In this document: positions 15,598 to 27,540 of the stretch, one piece after another
Numbering within the stretch: the first letter of the stretch is position 1
Layout: every line of letters starts with the position of its first letter
From: Rhizobium sp. BK313
GTDB taxonomy: Bacteria > Pseudomonadota > Alphaproteobacteria > Rhizobiales > Rhizobiaceae
Direction of reading: 5' to 3'
DNA length: 64,000 nt
Assembly: GCF_014193655.1 (NCBI RefSeq)
Contig: NZ_JACHZQ010000001.1
Coordinates: forward strand, 2,356,001-2,420,000
Made by a program: the position numbers and the translations under genes
Notes under the pieces: model-generated
The model's database searches: none
Told to the model about the DNA's origin: nothing
The model's input: only the letters and a program-made list of their open reading frames with translations

Positions 15598-16950
15598 ATG
15601 AATATCGACAGTCTCGACCCGAACGTTTTTGCTCCGGTAAATCGCCAGGCATGGCTCAAGCTGGTGAACCGGGTGCTGAAGGGCGCCGATTTCCAGGAAG
15701 CGTTGGTATCGCGAACGGATGACGGCATCGCAGTCGAGCCACTTTATGCCCGCCGCCCCGATGCCACGCCATTGGCCCGCCGCCAAGTCGACAGGCCTTG
15801 GATCGTCAGCCAGCGCATGGACGATCCGGATATCGAGCGTGCTTTTGCGCAGCTCGCCGATGATCTTGCCAACGGCGCCAATGGCATCAATCTCATATCG
15901 AAAACCGGCTCTTCGGCCTTTGGCGCCGGCATCGACGCTGGTACGGAAGGGCTTACGGCACGATTGGCGGATGCGGTTTCGGGCAGTTCCATCTCGCTAC
16001 GCCTTGATGGCCTCGCACCGGTCTTTGCCGAGGCACTGGTGTCGGCGCTCGGAAGAAACCAGCATCTCCCGACACTGCATTTCGGTCTCGACGTTTTCAC
16101 TTCGACCGGAATCGCCAAAGAGATAGCCAGCGGCTTTCAGCGCCTGCGCAACGCCGGATTTTCCGGCAGCATTCTCAATGCTGATGGCCGTGCCGTGCAC
16201 AATGCCGGTGGCACGGAGGCGCAGGAACTGGCCGTCATGGCCGCGTCGCTCGTCGGCCATCTGAGACTATTGGATCAGGCAGGTTTCGCGCCGGATGCGA
16301 CCCTGGATGCCATAAGCCTCTGTCTGTCTGCCGATCAGAACCAGTTGATCACTATGGCGAAAGCTCGCGCCGCACGGATGATCTTTGCCCGTATCGCCGA
16401 GACCTGCGGTATTTCCGACCCGCCGACGGCCTACCTCCACATGGAGACGAGCTACCGCATGCTCACGCGGCTCGACCCGGAGACTAATATCCTGCGCAAC
16501 ACGATAGCCGTTTTCTCTGCCGGCACCGGGGGTGCGGACGAAATCTCCGTGCTGCCGCACAGCCTCACCTACGGAATTCCCGGTCCGCTGGCGCGGCGTC
16601 TGGCGCGCAATACGCAGACCATCCTGATTGCCGAAAGCCATCTTGATCACGTCATCGATCCGGCCGCTGGAGCCGGCGGTATCGAGGCGTTGACGGAGGC
16701 TCTCGCTGAAAAGGCCTGGGAGATTTTTGTGGGTATCGAGCGAGACGGTGGGCTGGCGGAGGTCATCGCGAGTGGTCGACTGGCGGCGATGGTGCAAGAA
16801 GAACGAGGAAGCCGCGCGGCAAAACCGATTGTGGGGACGACATTGTTTGCCGCGAAGGTGGAGCGGCCCGTCGCGGTTTTGGGGGAACTGGGGATTGCGG
16901 CAGAGTGTATGGGATTGAAACCTGTGCGGTTGGATGAGGTGGAACGGTGA
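15598..16950 (+). CDS. Methylmalonyl-CoA mutase small (beta) subunit
   Basis: 450 residues. It has the TIM-barrel part of methylmalonyl-CoA mutase (EPLYARRPDATP near 48, the ...GTEGLTARL region near 120, SYRMLTRLDPETNILRNT near 285) but no C-terminal B12-binding domain, so it is the non-catalytic partner of the large subunit encoded 67 nt downstream. The two form a heterodimer that converts methylmalonyl-CoA to succinyl-CoA at the end of propionyl-CoA degradation. ATG 15598 follows GGACGGAGGATAGC. It is divergent from the L,D-transpeptidase pair. Confidence 0.9.
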   Translation: MNIDSLDPNVFAPVNRQAWLKLVNRVLKGADFQEALVSRTDDGIAVEPLYARRPDATPLARRQVDRPWIVSQRMDDPDIERAFAQLADDLANGANGINLISKTGSSAFGAGIDAGTEGLTARLADAVSGSSISLRLDGLAPVFAEALVSALGRNQHLPTLHFGLDVFTSTGIAKEIASGFQRLRNAGFSGSILNADGRAVHNAGGTEAQELAVMAASLVGHLRLLDQAGFAPDATLDAISLCLSADQNQLITMAKARAARMIFARIAETCGISDPPTAYLHMETSYRMLTRLDPETNILRNTIAVFSAGTGGADEISVLPHSLTYGIPGPLARRLARNTQTILIAESHLDHVIDPAAGAGGIEALTEALAEKAWEIFVGIERDGGLAEVIASGRLAAMVQEERGSRAAKPIVGTTLFAAKVERPVAVLGELGIAAECMGLKPVRLDEVER

Positions 16951-17017
16951 AGACATCGACTACAGGGTTTGCAGAGAGGGGTGACGCAGGCTCGGCATCC
17001 GCGAAGGCATCGTCCCC

Positions 17018-19150
<2,133 letters not shown>

Positions 19151-19153
19151 CCG

Positions 19154-20146
19154 TTACGCCGCCACGCTTCTGAAAAACTGGATGCTCTGTTCGATCTCAC
19201 CCGGCAGAGCGGAATTGTGATTGCCCTGAACCGTCGCCAACTCCATTTTTACACCGCCGGCAAGGGCGCGCTTGGAAAGCAGCGCCAGGCGCGTGTCGAA
19301 ATTGACCTCCTCGCTGCCATGCATCACCTTCATAGGGCACTTGAAGCTGTGGGCATAGCAGACCGCCGAGCGCATCTGGAATTCGCGCGGATTCTTGGCG
19401 TTGAAGCGGATGTCTTCGGGATAGCGGTGGAAGAAGGCGAAGGCATCCGGATTGCCTGAGATCGGAGCGGCAGCGCGGAAACGTCTGGTCGACATTGCCG
19501 CCAGCATCGCCAGTGTGCCGCCAACGCTGTGGCCGGCGAGAAACAGGCGATGCGGATCGACACCCGGCAGATGACGCAGCCGATTGGATGCAGCAAGTAC
19601 ATCCGAAACTTCATCGTAGAAACCGGAGAAATTGCCCTTCTGGCCGTTTTCGCCGCGCATCGACGGGATCATCACGACATAGCCGGCATCGATGTAAGGC
19701 TTCATCAACAGCCAATGACCCTGACCGATGGCGTTGCCACCATGCAGGAAGAGCACGGCCGGCCTCGGCTTCGGCGTGCGCTCATAGCGCGACACCCAGG
19801 CGACGAGTTCCAATTCACCGCCCAATCCGCTGCGATAGAAAATCTGATCCGCGCCGGGGGGTGCGACCAGCGGTTCATACTTGTCAGGCGCCGGACCCTT
19901 GTTCAGAAGATCGGTGCGAAACTTGTGTCGCTCCTTGGCATAATCGCCTGCCAGAAGTGGCGGATCGGCCGGCGCGTCCGCGGCTTTAGTGGCCTTGGGA
20001 TCCACAATCTTCGTCTCGACCGGCTTGGCATCAAGGGCCTTGGTATCGGCAGCTTTAGCGATACTAGGAGCCAGGAGTGTTGCGGCAAGACCGGCAAGAA
20101 CGGTGCGGCGATTGGAGCGGAACGCGTTTTCTTTTGACGTTGTCAT
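19154..20146 (-). CDS. Tat-exported alpha/beta hydrolase (dienelactone hydrolase-like)
   Basis: 330 residues. The N-terminus NRRTVLAGLAATLLAPSIAKA is a likely twin-arginine signal (given as NRRTVLAGLAA, then TLLAPSIAKA). The mature region contains VLFLHGGNAIGQGHW (oxyanion loop, near 140), the nucleophile elbow LAGHSVGGTLAM near 210, and a late QGNHNSALP with the probable catalytic His. The family covers periplasmic dienelactone hydrolase-like esterases and peptidases; the substrate is unknown. An Ala/Lys/Asp/Thr-rich linker (about 32-60) follows the signal. ATG 20146 was chosen because it starts the signal. Confidence 0.85.
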   Translation of the reverse strand: MTTSKENAFRSNRRTVLAGLAATLLAPSIAKAADTKALDAKPVETKIVDPKATKAADAPADPPLLAGDYAKERHKFRTDLLNKGPAPDKYEPLVAPPGADQIFYRSGLGGELELVAWVSRYERTPKPRPAVLFLHGGNAIGQGHWLLMKPYIDAGYVVMIPSMRGENGQKGNFSGFYDEVSDVLAASNRLRHLPGVDPHRLFLAGHSVGGTLAMLAAMSTRRFRAAAPISGNPDAFAFFHRYPEDIRFNAKNPREFQMRSAVCYAHSFKCPMKVMHGSEEVNFDTRLALLSKRALAGGVKMELATVQGNHNSALPGEIEQSIQFFRSVAA

Positions 20147-20236
20147 ATGCTCTGTCCAAATATGCCCGGCAAATCCAAATCTGCACGGGTTGAAAGGCGA
20201 GGCCAACTCACATTGTGGTGAGGAATCAGGCTGAAC

Positions 20237-21874
20237 CTATTCATCAACGGCGGGAGCCTTGGCGTCAATTAGCGCCACTAAACTTTCCAGCCGATCCGCC
20301 TCATAGGGCGGCTTGTCAGGTCGAAGACGGGCAATTCGCGGAAAACGCATGGCGACACCGGATTTGTGCCGTGTCGAACGGTTGATTCCTTCGAAGGCGA
20401 CTTCGAGAACGAAGCCGAAATCGCGATCGGCCCGCACCGCTCTCACCGGGCCGAAACGATCGATGGTATTGTTGCGCACAAACTTGTCGAGCACTTCCAA
20501 CTCGGCATCGGTGAAGCCGAAGTAGGCCTTGCCGACCGGTACCAGTTGTTCACCCTCCGGCGTCATCGACCAGACGCCGAAGGTGAAATCGGAATAATAG
20601 CTGGAGCGTTTGCCATGGCCGCGCTGGGCGTACATCAGCACGGCATCGACATTGTATGGATTGCGCTTCCATTTGAACCACGGCCCCTTGGCGCGGCCGG
20701 CGAGATAGGCGCTGTCTCGGCGCTTGATCATAACCCCTTCGATAACCGGATCGGGCGGCGCCGAACGCAATTGGTCCAACTCCTCCCAGGAGGTAAAACC
20801 GACCAGCGGCGAGAGATCGAAACGATCGTGAGGCGCAGCCTCGATGATCTCCGTCAGCCGCGCTCGCCGATCAAGAAAGCCGCGGGCGCGCACATCCTCT
20901 TCGCCATCGAACAGCAGATCATAGGCACGGACGAAGGCCGGATATTCCTCCAACATCTTCGCCGTCACCGTCTTGCGGTTGAGCCGCTGCTGCAGATCGG
21001 AGAAGGTGCGTGTTGGGCTATTGGAGCGCACCGTGCCGCCGATCAACAGTTCGCCGTCGACGACGCCCTCGAAGCTGACGGCGTCGACGATGTCAGGGAA
21101 GGCACCGGAGATATCGTCACCAGAGCGGGAGTAAAGCTTGCTCGTCGCTCCCGCCCGCGAAAGCTGGACGCGGATGCCGTCCCATTTCCACTCGGCGGCA
21201 TAGTCCAGGGGATCGAGCCCATCGAGATCGCCGGGCTCGACGGGATTGGCGAGCATGACGGAATGAAAGATCGCCGGCGTTGCCAGCACCGGCTTGTCGC
21301 CTTTGCCTTCCAACCATTGGAACAGGCTTTCATAGGGCGGCTGCAGCCCGTGCCACAGCGTTTCGATCTCGGTCACGTCCTTGCCGCTCAACTCCGCCAA
21401 AGCCTGCTTGGCAAGCCGCGCCGACACACCGATGCGCAGCGCACCGGTGGCGAGCTTCAGGAAGGCAAACCGGCCTGACGTGTCGAGCCGGTCGAGCAGG
21501 TCGCGAACGAAGCTGCGCACTTCGGTGCGGCCGAGCGTGTTCATCCGGCGCACAACGTCGCCGAGCTTCGGCTGTTCGCCCGCGGGGCGGACGATATCGC
21601 TTTCCTTGTCCCAGACCAGCGAGATGGTCTCGGCGAGATCACCAACATAGTCGTAAGAGTAGCGAAACAGCACCTCGTCCATGCGTTCCAGCACGAGCTC
21701 GCGCAGCATGGCCGGCTTGACGTTGCGTACCTCCAGCGTACCGGCGATCGCCGCGAGACCGTAACCGCGATCCGGGTCCGGCGTATCGCGGAAATAGTCG
21801 GTGAGCAGCTTCAGCTTGCCGTTACGGCTCGGCGTCAGCACCAGGCGATCGAGGAGATCTGCGAAGGCTTTCAT
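20237..21874 (-). CDS. ATP-dependent DNA ligase (DNA damage response type)
   Basis: 545 residues. It seals nicks using ATP. The nucleotidyl-transferase lysine is in AEWKWDGIRVQL (KWDG, near residue 225-235). Downstream motifs include DGELLIGG, VIEGVMIKRRDS (motif IV) and WFKWKRNP (motif V). The N-terminal ~200 residues form the ligase DNA-binding domain. Family members are annotated 'cisplatin damage response ATP-dependent DNA ligase' and work with an exonuclease, an Lhr-type helicase and the PdeM phosphoesterase. Here only the exonuclease is adjacent: the ligase start overlaps its stop by one base (TGATG). Confidence 0.94.
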   Translation of the reverse strand: MKAFADLLDRLVLTPSRNGKLKLLTDYFRDTPDPDRGYGLAAIAGTLEVRNVKPAMLRELVLERMDEVLFRYSYDYVGDLAETISLVWDKESDIVRPAGEQPKLGDVVRRMNTLGRTEVRSFVRDLLDRLDTSGRFAFLKLATGALRIGVSARLAKQALAELSGKDVTEIETLWHGLQPPYESLFQWLEGKGDKPVLATPAIFHSVMLANPVEPGDLDGLDPLDYAAEWKWDGIRVQLSRAGATSKLYSRSGDDISGAFPDIVDAVSFEGVVDGELLIGGTVRSNSPTRTFSDLQQRLNRKTVTAKMLEEYPAFVRAYDLLFDGEEDVRARGFLDRRARLTEIIEAAPHDRFDLSPLVGFTSWEELDQLRSAPPDPVIEGVMIKRRDSAYLAGRAKGPWFKWKRNPYNVDAVLMYAQRGHGKRSSYYSDFTFGVWSMTPEGEQLVPVGKAYFGFTDAELEVLDKFVRNNTIDRFGPVRAVRADRDFGFVLEVAFEGINRSTRHKSGVAMRFPRIARLRPDKPPYEADRLESLVALIDAKAPAVDE

Positions 21875-22884
21875 CAGTCGCCCTCGTCTTCATAGCCGAT
21901 CAGATGCAGCGGCTTGGCCGGGATGCCCTGTAATTCGCACCAGCGCACAAGGGCCTCTTCGCGTCCGTGGGTGACCCAGACTTCGCCCGGCTTCAGCTCC
22001 GAGATGGTTTCAGTCAGCTCCGGCCAATCGCAGTGATCCGAAATGACGAGCGGTAGCTCGACGCCGAGTTGCTTGGCGCGCTGACGCACCATCATCCAGC
22101 CCGACGCAAAGGCAGGCAGAGGATCGTGAAACCGCCGCGCCCAGCGATCGGAAAAGGCCGATGGCGGACCGACGACGACGGCACCCTTGAAGATCGATTG
22201 GTCCCGGCTTTCGATTGTTGCAGGCAACAGCTCGCCAAGCGTGATCCCCTGCCCGGCATAATAGCCGCACAATGTCTCCAGCGCGCCGTGGATATAGATC
22301 GGCTTGTCATAGCCGGCATCGCGCAGCAGCCGGATGACACGCTGCGCCTTGCCGAGCGCGTACGCACCGATGAGATGGGTGCGCTCGGGAAACTGCCGGA
22401 GCGACGCGAGCAGCTTTTCCGTCTCGTCCATCGGATCGGGATGATGGAACACAGGCAGCCCGAACGTCGCCTCGGTGATAAAAACGTCGCACGCGACGGG
22501 CACGTAGGCTGCACAGGTCGGGTCCGGCCGTCGCTTGTAATCGCCTGATACGACGATGCGCAGCCCATCCTTCTCCACCGCGATCTGCGCAGAACCGAGC
22601 ACGTGCCCGGCCGGATGAAACCGTACCCGTACGCCTTTGATCGTCAGCTCCTCGCCGAAACCGACCGCCTGCTCCGATCCGGCAAAACCACTGCCGTAGC
22701 GTATCCGCATGATGTCCAAGGTCTGTCGGGTGGCAAGCACTTGGGCATGACCGGCACGGGCGTGGTCGGAGTGCCCATGCGTCACCAGCGCCCGCTCGAC
22801 CGGACGCACCGGATCGACGTAGAAGCCGCCGATCGGACAAAACAGGCCTTCAGGCGCGGGATAAAGCAGTTGATCCGGTCTCAT
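21874..22884 (-). CDS. Ligase-associated DNA exonuclease (metallo-beta-lactamase fold)
   Basis: 336 residues. A beta-CASP-type nuclease of the SNM1 family. VTHGHSDHARAGH near 34-46 carries the HxHxDH metal motif. FHPAGHVLGSAQI near 87 and VSGDYKRRPDPT near 110 supply further metal ligands, and ITEATFGLP is near 133. It precedes the ATP-dependent ligase with a one-base overlap, so the two are translationally coupled. They belong to the ligase-associated DNA repair set. The DEXH helicase and PdeM partners are not in this window. Confidence 0.93.
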   Translation of the reverse strand: MRPDQLLYPAPEGLFCPIGGFYVDPVRPVERALVTHGHSDHARAGHAQVLATRQTLDIMRIRYGSGFAGSEQAVGFGEELTIKGVRVRFHPAGHVLGSAQIAVEKDGLRIVVSGDYKRRPDPTCAAYVPVACDVFITEATFGLPVFHHPDPMDETEKLLASLRQFPERTHLIGAYALGKAQRVIRLLRDAGYDKPIYIHGALETLCGYYAGQGITLGELLPATIESRDQSIFKGAVVVGPPSAFSDRWARRFHDPLPAFASGWMMVRQRAKQLGVELPLVISDHCDWPELTETISELKPGEVWVTHGREEALVRWCELQGIPAKPLHLIGYEDEGD

Positions 22885-22928
22885 ACGCAGAGGATAGCGT
22901 GATTTGCAGCGGAGGCCAGAGGGCAGTC

Positions 22929-23501
22929 CTACTTCATCATCCGCTCGAAGCGCCGGTCAGGCACCAGCCATATACCGGTGACGATCACGTACATTCCGAC
23001 GGAGATGTAAGGATTGATGCCAGCGAGCAGGATGGCGAGAACGTAGAAGCAGACGGAGAACGTGGCTTTCCGATCCGAACCGAGCGTGTGGGCAAAATCA
23101 GAATCCGCACCATGCACACGGATCAGCATCCGTCCGAGAATGTAATAGGCGAAACCGCACATCAGCAAGATGAAGCCATAAACCATCACGGGGGTCATGG
23201 CGAAGTCGTTTTCGTCCATCCAACCGGTGGCGAAGGGCATCAACGACAGCCAGAATAGCAGATGCAGATTGGCCCAGAGCACGCCACCCCTGACATGCTT
23301 CACCGCCTGGAACATATGATGGTGATTGTTCCAATAGATGCCGACGTTGACGAAACTCAGAAGATAGGAAAGCAGCGTTGGGATTAGCGGCAAAAGCGCC
23401 TGCAGCCCCCCGCCATGCGGTACTTTCAATTCCAGCACCATGATGGTGATGATGATGGCAATCACGCCATCGGAAAAGGCCTCGACGCGTCCCTTGCCCA
23501 T
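22929..23501 (-). CDS. TMEM175/DUF1211 family membrane protein
   Basis: 190 residues, about six hydrophobic segments. The signature RVEAFSDGVIAI at residues 4-15 (R..AFSD) is the pore-lining first helix of bacterial TMEM175 proteins, some of which are potassium channels. YWNNHHHMF near 68 is also typical of the family. ATG 23501 has AGAGGGAAG upstream; the longer frame to 23534 is less likely. It stands downstream of the GGDEF-EAL gene on the same strand with a 94-nt gap. Function in this organism is inferred only from family. Confidence 0.9.
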   Translation of the reverse strand: MGKGRVEAFSDGVIAIIITIMVLELKVPHGGGLQALLPLIPTLLSYLLSFVNVGIYWNNHHHMFQAVKHVRGGVLWANLHLLFWLSLMPFATGWMDENDFAMTPVMVYGFILLMCGFAYYILGRMLIRVHGADSDFAHTLGSDRKATFSVCFYVLAILLAGINPYISVGMYVIVTGIWLVPDRRFERMMK

Positions 23502-23595
23502 AATCGACTTCCCTCTTCTTGGCGTAGGCCCCAATACAGAATCAGCTCAAGGGGCGGCGCATATGGAAGCAGGATTACAGCAGACAGGGATGCGT

Positions 23596-25914
23596 TCAAG
23601 CGAGGCGGTCACAGGCACTTTTCAGAAGCTTCGCGATCTCCCCTGCACCGACCGGCCGCGAGAAATAGAAACCCTGGGCTTCGTTGCACTGACTCTGGCG
23701 CAGGAATTCGAGCTGCTCATCCGTCTCCACCCCTTCCGCAACGACGGCGAGGCGCAGCCGGCGTGCGAGCGAGATGACGGCGGAGGCGATGGCCACGGTT
23801 GTTTCGTCGCGTGGCAACGCTTCGACGAAGGAGCGATCCATTTTGAGACGGTCGAAGGGAAAGGTCTTCAACGCCGCCAAGCTGGAATAGCCGGTGCCGA
23901 AGTCGTCGATCGACAGACGTACGCCAAGCGCCTTCAGTGCCTGCATCACATGCAAGGCGCGCGGCACGTCATGCATCAGCGTGCTTTCGGTCAACTCCAG
24001 CTCCAGCCATTGCGGGCAGAGGCCGCTTGCCTCCAAGGCTTCGGTGACATACGCGGCAAGCGCCGGATCACTGAACTGCCGCGCCGAAACATTGACGGCG
24101 ATCGTGACCGGCGGCAGGCCCATCGCCTGCCACTCCTTGGCCTGCCGACAGGCCTCGTTCAGTACGAACAAGCCGAGCGGGATGATCAGCCCGGACTCTT
24201 CCGCCAGGGGGATGAACTGGCCGGGAGGTAGCATGCCCTGACGCGGATGACGCCAGCGCACCAGCGCCTCGACGCCGACGATGCGGCCGCTCGCGACATC
24301 GACCTGCGGCTGGTATTCCAGGAAGAACTGATTTGCACCGATGGCGTTGCGCAACTCCTCCTGCTCGCTCAGCGGCATGACACCTGCCGCACTCGGCTTA
24401 TGCGTATGATACTGCAGCCGGTTGCGGCCGTGCTCCTTGGCCTTGTACATGGCGGCATCTGCGCAGGCGATCAGCTCCTCCGGCGTCTCGCCATCCGTTG
24501 GAAATGCGGCGACACCGATGCTGCTCGTCACCGAAACCTCGATATCCCCGACCACCACCGGCTGCGCAATCGCCTTCTGCAGCTCACGCAACCGACGCGC
24601 GATGCCACTGTCGCGCCGTGACTGATGGACGAAGACCAGCAGGAATTCATCGCCGCCAAGGCGCACCACCATGTCGGAGGCCCGCAGGCTATCGACCATG
24701 CGCGCTGTCAGCTCCTTCAGTAGCTCATCGCCGGCGCTGTGGCCGCGGCTGTCATTGATCTGCTTGAAATTGTCGAGATCGACATAGGCAACCGTCACCT
24801 TGCGGCCGTTACGCCGAGCCTTGAACAGGATCTTCGCCATGTTCTCCTTGAGAAAGGCGCGGTTCGGCAGACCCGTCAGGTCGTCGTGATGGGCCATGAA
24901 ATAGATGCGGTCCTCGGCGCGCTTGCGCTCGATCGCGATGCCGGCAATATGGGTCGCCATGGCAACCAGCTCCAGCTCGTGCTCGGTCGGCTCGCGCACC
25001 GCGCCGGAATAGAGCGCGAAAGTGCCAAGCACGTTGGCCTGCGAGGTCATGATCGGCGTCGACCAGCAGGAACGCAGACCGAATTGCGCGGCAAGCCCAC
25101 GAAAATCCTCCCAGAGGAGATCGGTCTGCGTGTCGTTGACGAAGACCGGCTTGCCGCGCCAAGCGGCCGTGCCGCAAGAGCCGACCTTCGGGCCGATGGC
25201 AATGCCATCGATCAGGCGGCTATAGGCGGCTGGCAGGTTGGGCGCGGCGCCGTGGGACAGACGTATACCTTCGTGATCCAGCAGCAACACCGATCCTTTG
25301 ATATCGGTAAGCTCATCTTCAACCATCAATACCAGCGCCTCGAGGATCATCTCGAGCGGCTCGCTCTTGGCGATCATTTCCAACAGTTCGGCTTGACTGC
25401 GGCGCAGATGCTCCTGGCGCTTGCGCTCAGTGATATCGCGCGAAATGCAGATCAGGCCGATCACCTCACCGTGACCGTTGCGCAACGGTAATTTCGAGGT
25501 CAGACGATAGGCCGGCTTGCCGCCGGTCGGGGAAAGGACAACATCCTCCATATCGATCCGCGGCTTGCCGGTGGCGATGATTTCCTGCTCGACCCGGTAG
25601 TATTCCCTAGCTTGCTCCAGAGGCATCAAATCGAAATCGGTCTTGCCGGTCAGCGCACTCGCTCTTTCCATTCCGAGACTTTTGGCCGTGGCGGCGTTAG
25701 CAAAGACGAAGCGGCTTTCGCCATCCTTGACGAAGAGAAAATCCGGCAGTTCATGCACGATCGCCTTGAGGCGCAATTGCTCTATACCATCTGCGACGTG
25801 GTGCGCGTTCGCCGCCATCAGTGCCTGCGTCGCAGCCAACAGACGCTCCGTCTCGATGTCAAGCGAACGACCACGCTCGCCTGTGCGCGCGTGCTGAAGA
25901 GCCGGCTTATTCAT
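23596..25914 (-). CDS. PAS-GAF-GGDEF-EAL c-di-GMP turnover protein
   Basis: 772 residues. Domains in order: PAS (about 48-165, ending DITERKRQEH), GAF (about 180-330, with GSCGTAAWRGKPVFV), GGDEF (about 345-505; MAHHDDLTGLPNR and an intact RLGGDEFLLVF), and EAL (about 520-765; GVEALVRWRHP, DDFGTGYSSL, LKMDRSFV). Both output motifs look intact, so it could make and break cyclic di-GMP, with PAS and GAF as sensors. It has no membrane segment, so it is cytoplasmic. I chose ATG 25914, with GGGAGA 9 nt upstream, over ATG 25923 and the far upstream 26118. Confidence 0.92.
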   Translation of the reverse strand: MNKPALQHARTGERGRSLDIETERLLAATQALMAANAHHVADGIEQLRLKAIVHELPDFLFVKDGESRFVFANAATAKSLGMERASALTGKTDFDLMPLEQAREYYRVEQEIIATGKPRIDMEDVVLSPTGGKPAYRLTSKLPLRNGHGEVIGLICISRDITERKRQEHLRRSQAELLEMIAKSEPLEMILEALVLMVEDELTDIKGSVLLLDHEGIRLSHGAAPNLPAAYSRLIDGIAIGPKVGSCGTAAWRGKPVFVNDTQTDLLWEDFRGLAAQFGLRSCWSTPIMTSQANVLGTFALYSGAVREPTEHELELVAMATHIAGIAIERKRAEDRIYFMAHHDDLTGLPNRAFLKENMAKILFKARRNGRKVTVAYVDLDNFKQINDSRGHSAGDELLKELTARMVDSLRASDMVVRLGGDEFLLVFVHQSRRDSGIARRLRELQKAIAQPVVVGDIEVSVTSSIGVAAFPTDGETPEELIACADAAMYKAKEHGRNRLQYHTHKPSAAGVMPLSEQEELRNAIGANQFFLEYQPQVDVASGRIVGVEALVRWRHPRQGMLPPGQFIPLAEESGLIIPLGLFVLNEACRQAKEWQAMGLPPVTIAVNVSARQFSDPALAAYVTEALEASGLCPQWLELELTESTLMHDVPRALHVMQALKALGVRLSIDDFGTGYSSLAALKTFPFDRLKMDRSFVEALPRDETTVAIASAVISLARRLRLAVVAEGVETDEQLEFLRQSQCNEAQGFYFSRPVGAGEIAKLLKSACDRLA

Positions 25915-26161
25915 GATGCGCATTCTCCCAACGCGGCCGCAGGCGCGGCTTTTCTCAAATGTCACAACCGAAACGCGATCATTATAGTTCCCGCTTCCTT
26001 CGAGCCTCTTAAGCGGATGGGTGAATGAAAAAATAAAAGAGCGAAATGCCTGAAAAATATGAGGCCCATCTTGGCGACAACAGGTCTTTTTCCGTGCCAA
26101 ATCGGGACAGATGCGCATGGCACGTTTTCTGCTTCCCGAAGGTTGAATTCAGGAGTCAATA

Positions 26162-27535
26162 ATGGTCCAGCGCCGCGCGTTCATCGCCTATATCGCCGTC
26201 TCGGCCGCAGGCGGTCTGTTTGGCCAACGCGCCTTTGCCGCGCCGCTCGCCAAGATTGCCGGCGCCGACATGCGTGGACCGATCGACGCCATCGCCTACA
26301 AGGCGACGCCAGGCACCAGCGATATCAGAAGCGGCAAACTCCAAGCGATGATCGACAATGCCGCGCGCAACAACGCGCCGGTTTTCCTGCCGCCCGGCAA
26401 TTATGATGTCTCGAACCTCACATTGCCCGACAATACCCGCATCACTGGCATCCCAGGTGCTTCACGGCTCGTCTATGGCGGCGAAGGCCATCTGATGAGC
26501 GCCGACAAGGCCAAGCGTATCGAGCTTTCCGGCCTTGTTCTTGATGGCGGCAACCGCTGGCTTGCCGACTATGCCGGCGGATTGCTGCAATTTACCGGCG
26601 TCGACGAAGTGCTCATCGACAATTGCGAAATCGCCGGCAGCCGCAAACATGCGCTGCAACTGGAGCGCTGCGGCGGGCGGGTCGAACGCAGCCGAATATC
26701 AGGCGCCGCGGAAGCTGGCCTTTATTCTGTCCAGTCGGCCGGATTGACGATCACGGGCAATACGGTCGAGGATTGCGGCAATGGCGGCATCCTTATCCAC
26801 CGCTGGGAAAAGGGCGAAGACGGCAGCATCGTCAGCGGCAACCGCATCGCCCGCATCGGTGCCAATGATGGCGGCACCGGCCAGAACGGCAACGGCATCA
26901 ACATCTTTCGCGCCGGCGGTGTCCTGGTCTCCGGCAACCAGATCGCCGATTGCGCTTTCACCGCTGTGCGGGCCAATTCGGCATCGAACGTGCAGATATC
27001 TGGCAATCAATGCCTGCGCTCCGGCGAAACAGCGATCTTCTGCGAATTCGAATTCGAAGGCGCTGTGGTCAGCAACAATCTCATCGAGGGCGCTGCCAAT
27101 GGCATTGCGATTGCCAATTTCGACAAGGGCGGCCGGCTCGCCAACGTTACCGGCAATATCATCCGCAACCTGTCTCTGACCGGCCCCTATCCTCAGGAGA
27201 GCGGCTTCGGCATCGGGATATCGGCCGAAGCCGACACGCTGATTGCTTCGAACCTCATCGAAAATGCCCCGCTCTGGGGCCTGAAACTCGGCTGGGGGCC
27301 CTATCTCCGTAATCTCGTCGCCACCGGCAACATCATCCGCCAAGCCCCAATCGGCTGTGCGGTCTCCGTCGTCGATGGCACCGGTGCGGCTGTCATCTCC
27401 GACAATCTGTTCCAAGGAACAGCAAAAGGCGCGGTCATCGGCTTTCGTTGGGACAAGCCGGCTTCAGGTGACTTGACGGTGACCGGCAAAGAAGATTTTC
27501 CACAACTAACAATAGAAAAAAATAGGCTCGCCTAG
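26162..27535 (+). CDS. TIGR03808 family Tat-translocated repetitive protein (beta-helix)
   Basis: 457 residues. The Tat-type signal QRRAFIAYIAVSAAGG is at residues 3-18, with cleavage near AFAAP. The rest is a right-handed parallel beta-helix of N-rich rungs (repeated ...ISGNQ, VSGNRI, VTGNII, ATGNIIRQ), like pectate-lyase-fold proteins. TIGR03808 members are restricted largely to Rhizobiales and have no known activity; a polysaccharide-binding or lyase role is plausible. An SD, AGGAG, lies 7 nt before the ATG. It is divergent from the GGDEF-EAL gene across 247 nt in which I see only AT-rich promoter-like sequence. It ends 5 nt from liuC. Confidence 0.9.
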   Translation: MVQRRAFIAYIAVSAAGGLFGQRAFAAPLAKIAGADMRGPIDAIAYKATPGTSDIRSGKLQAMIDNAARNNAPVFLPPGNYDVSNLTLPDNTRITGIPGASRLVYGGEGHLMSADKAKRIELSGLVLDGGNRWLADYAGGLLQFTGVDEVLIDNCEIAGSRKHALQLERCGGRVERSRISGAAEAGLYSVQSAGLTITGNTVEDCGNGGILIHRWEKGEDGSIVSGNRIARIGANDGGTGQNGNGINIFRAGGVLVSGNQIADCAFTAVRANSASNVQISGNQCLRSGETAIFCEFEFEGAVVSNNLIEGAANGIAIANFDKGGRLANVTGNIIRNLSLTGPYPQESGFGIGISAEADTLIASNLIENAPLWGLKLGWGPYLRNLVATGNIIRQAPIGCAVSVVDGTGAAVISDNLFQGTAKGAVIGFRWDKPASGDLTVTGKEDFPQLTIEKNRLA

Positions 27536-27540
27536 ACATC

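Noticed and set aside
20366..21478. 370-codon open frame opposite the DNA ligase
   Set aside because: No domain and no SD; the ligase motifs on the minus strand explain the sequence.
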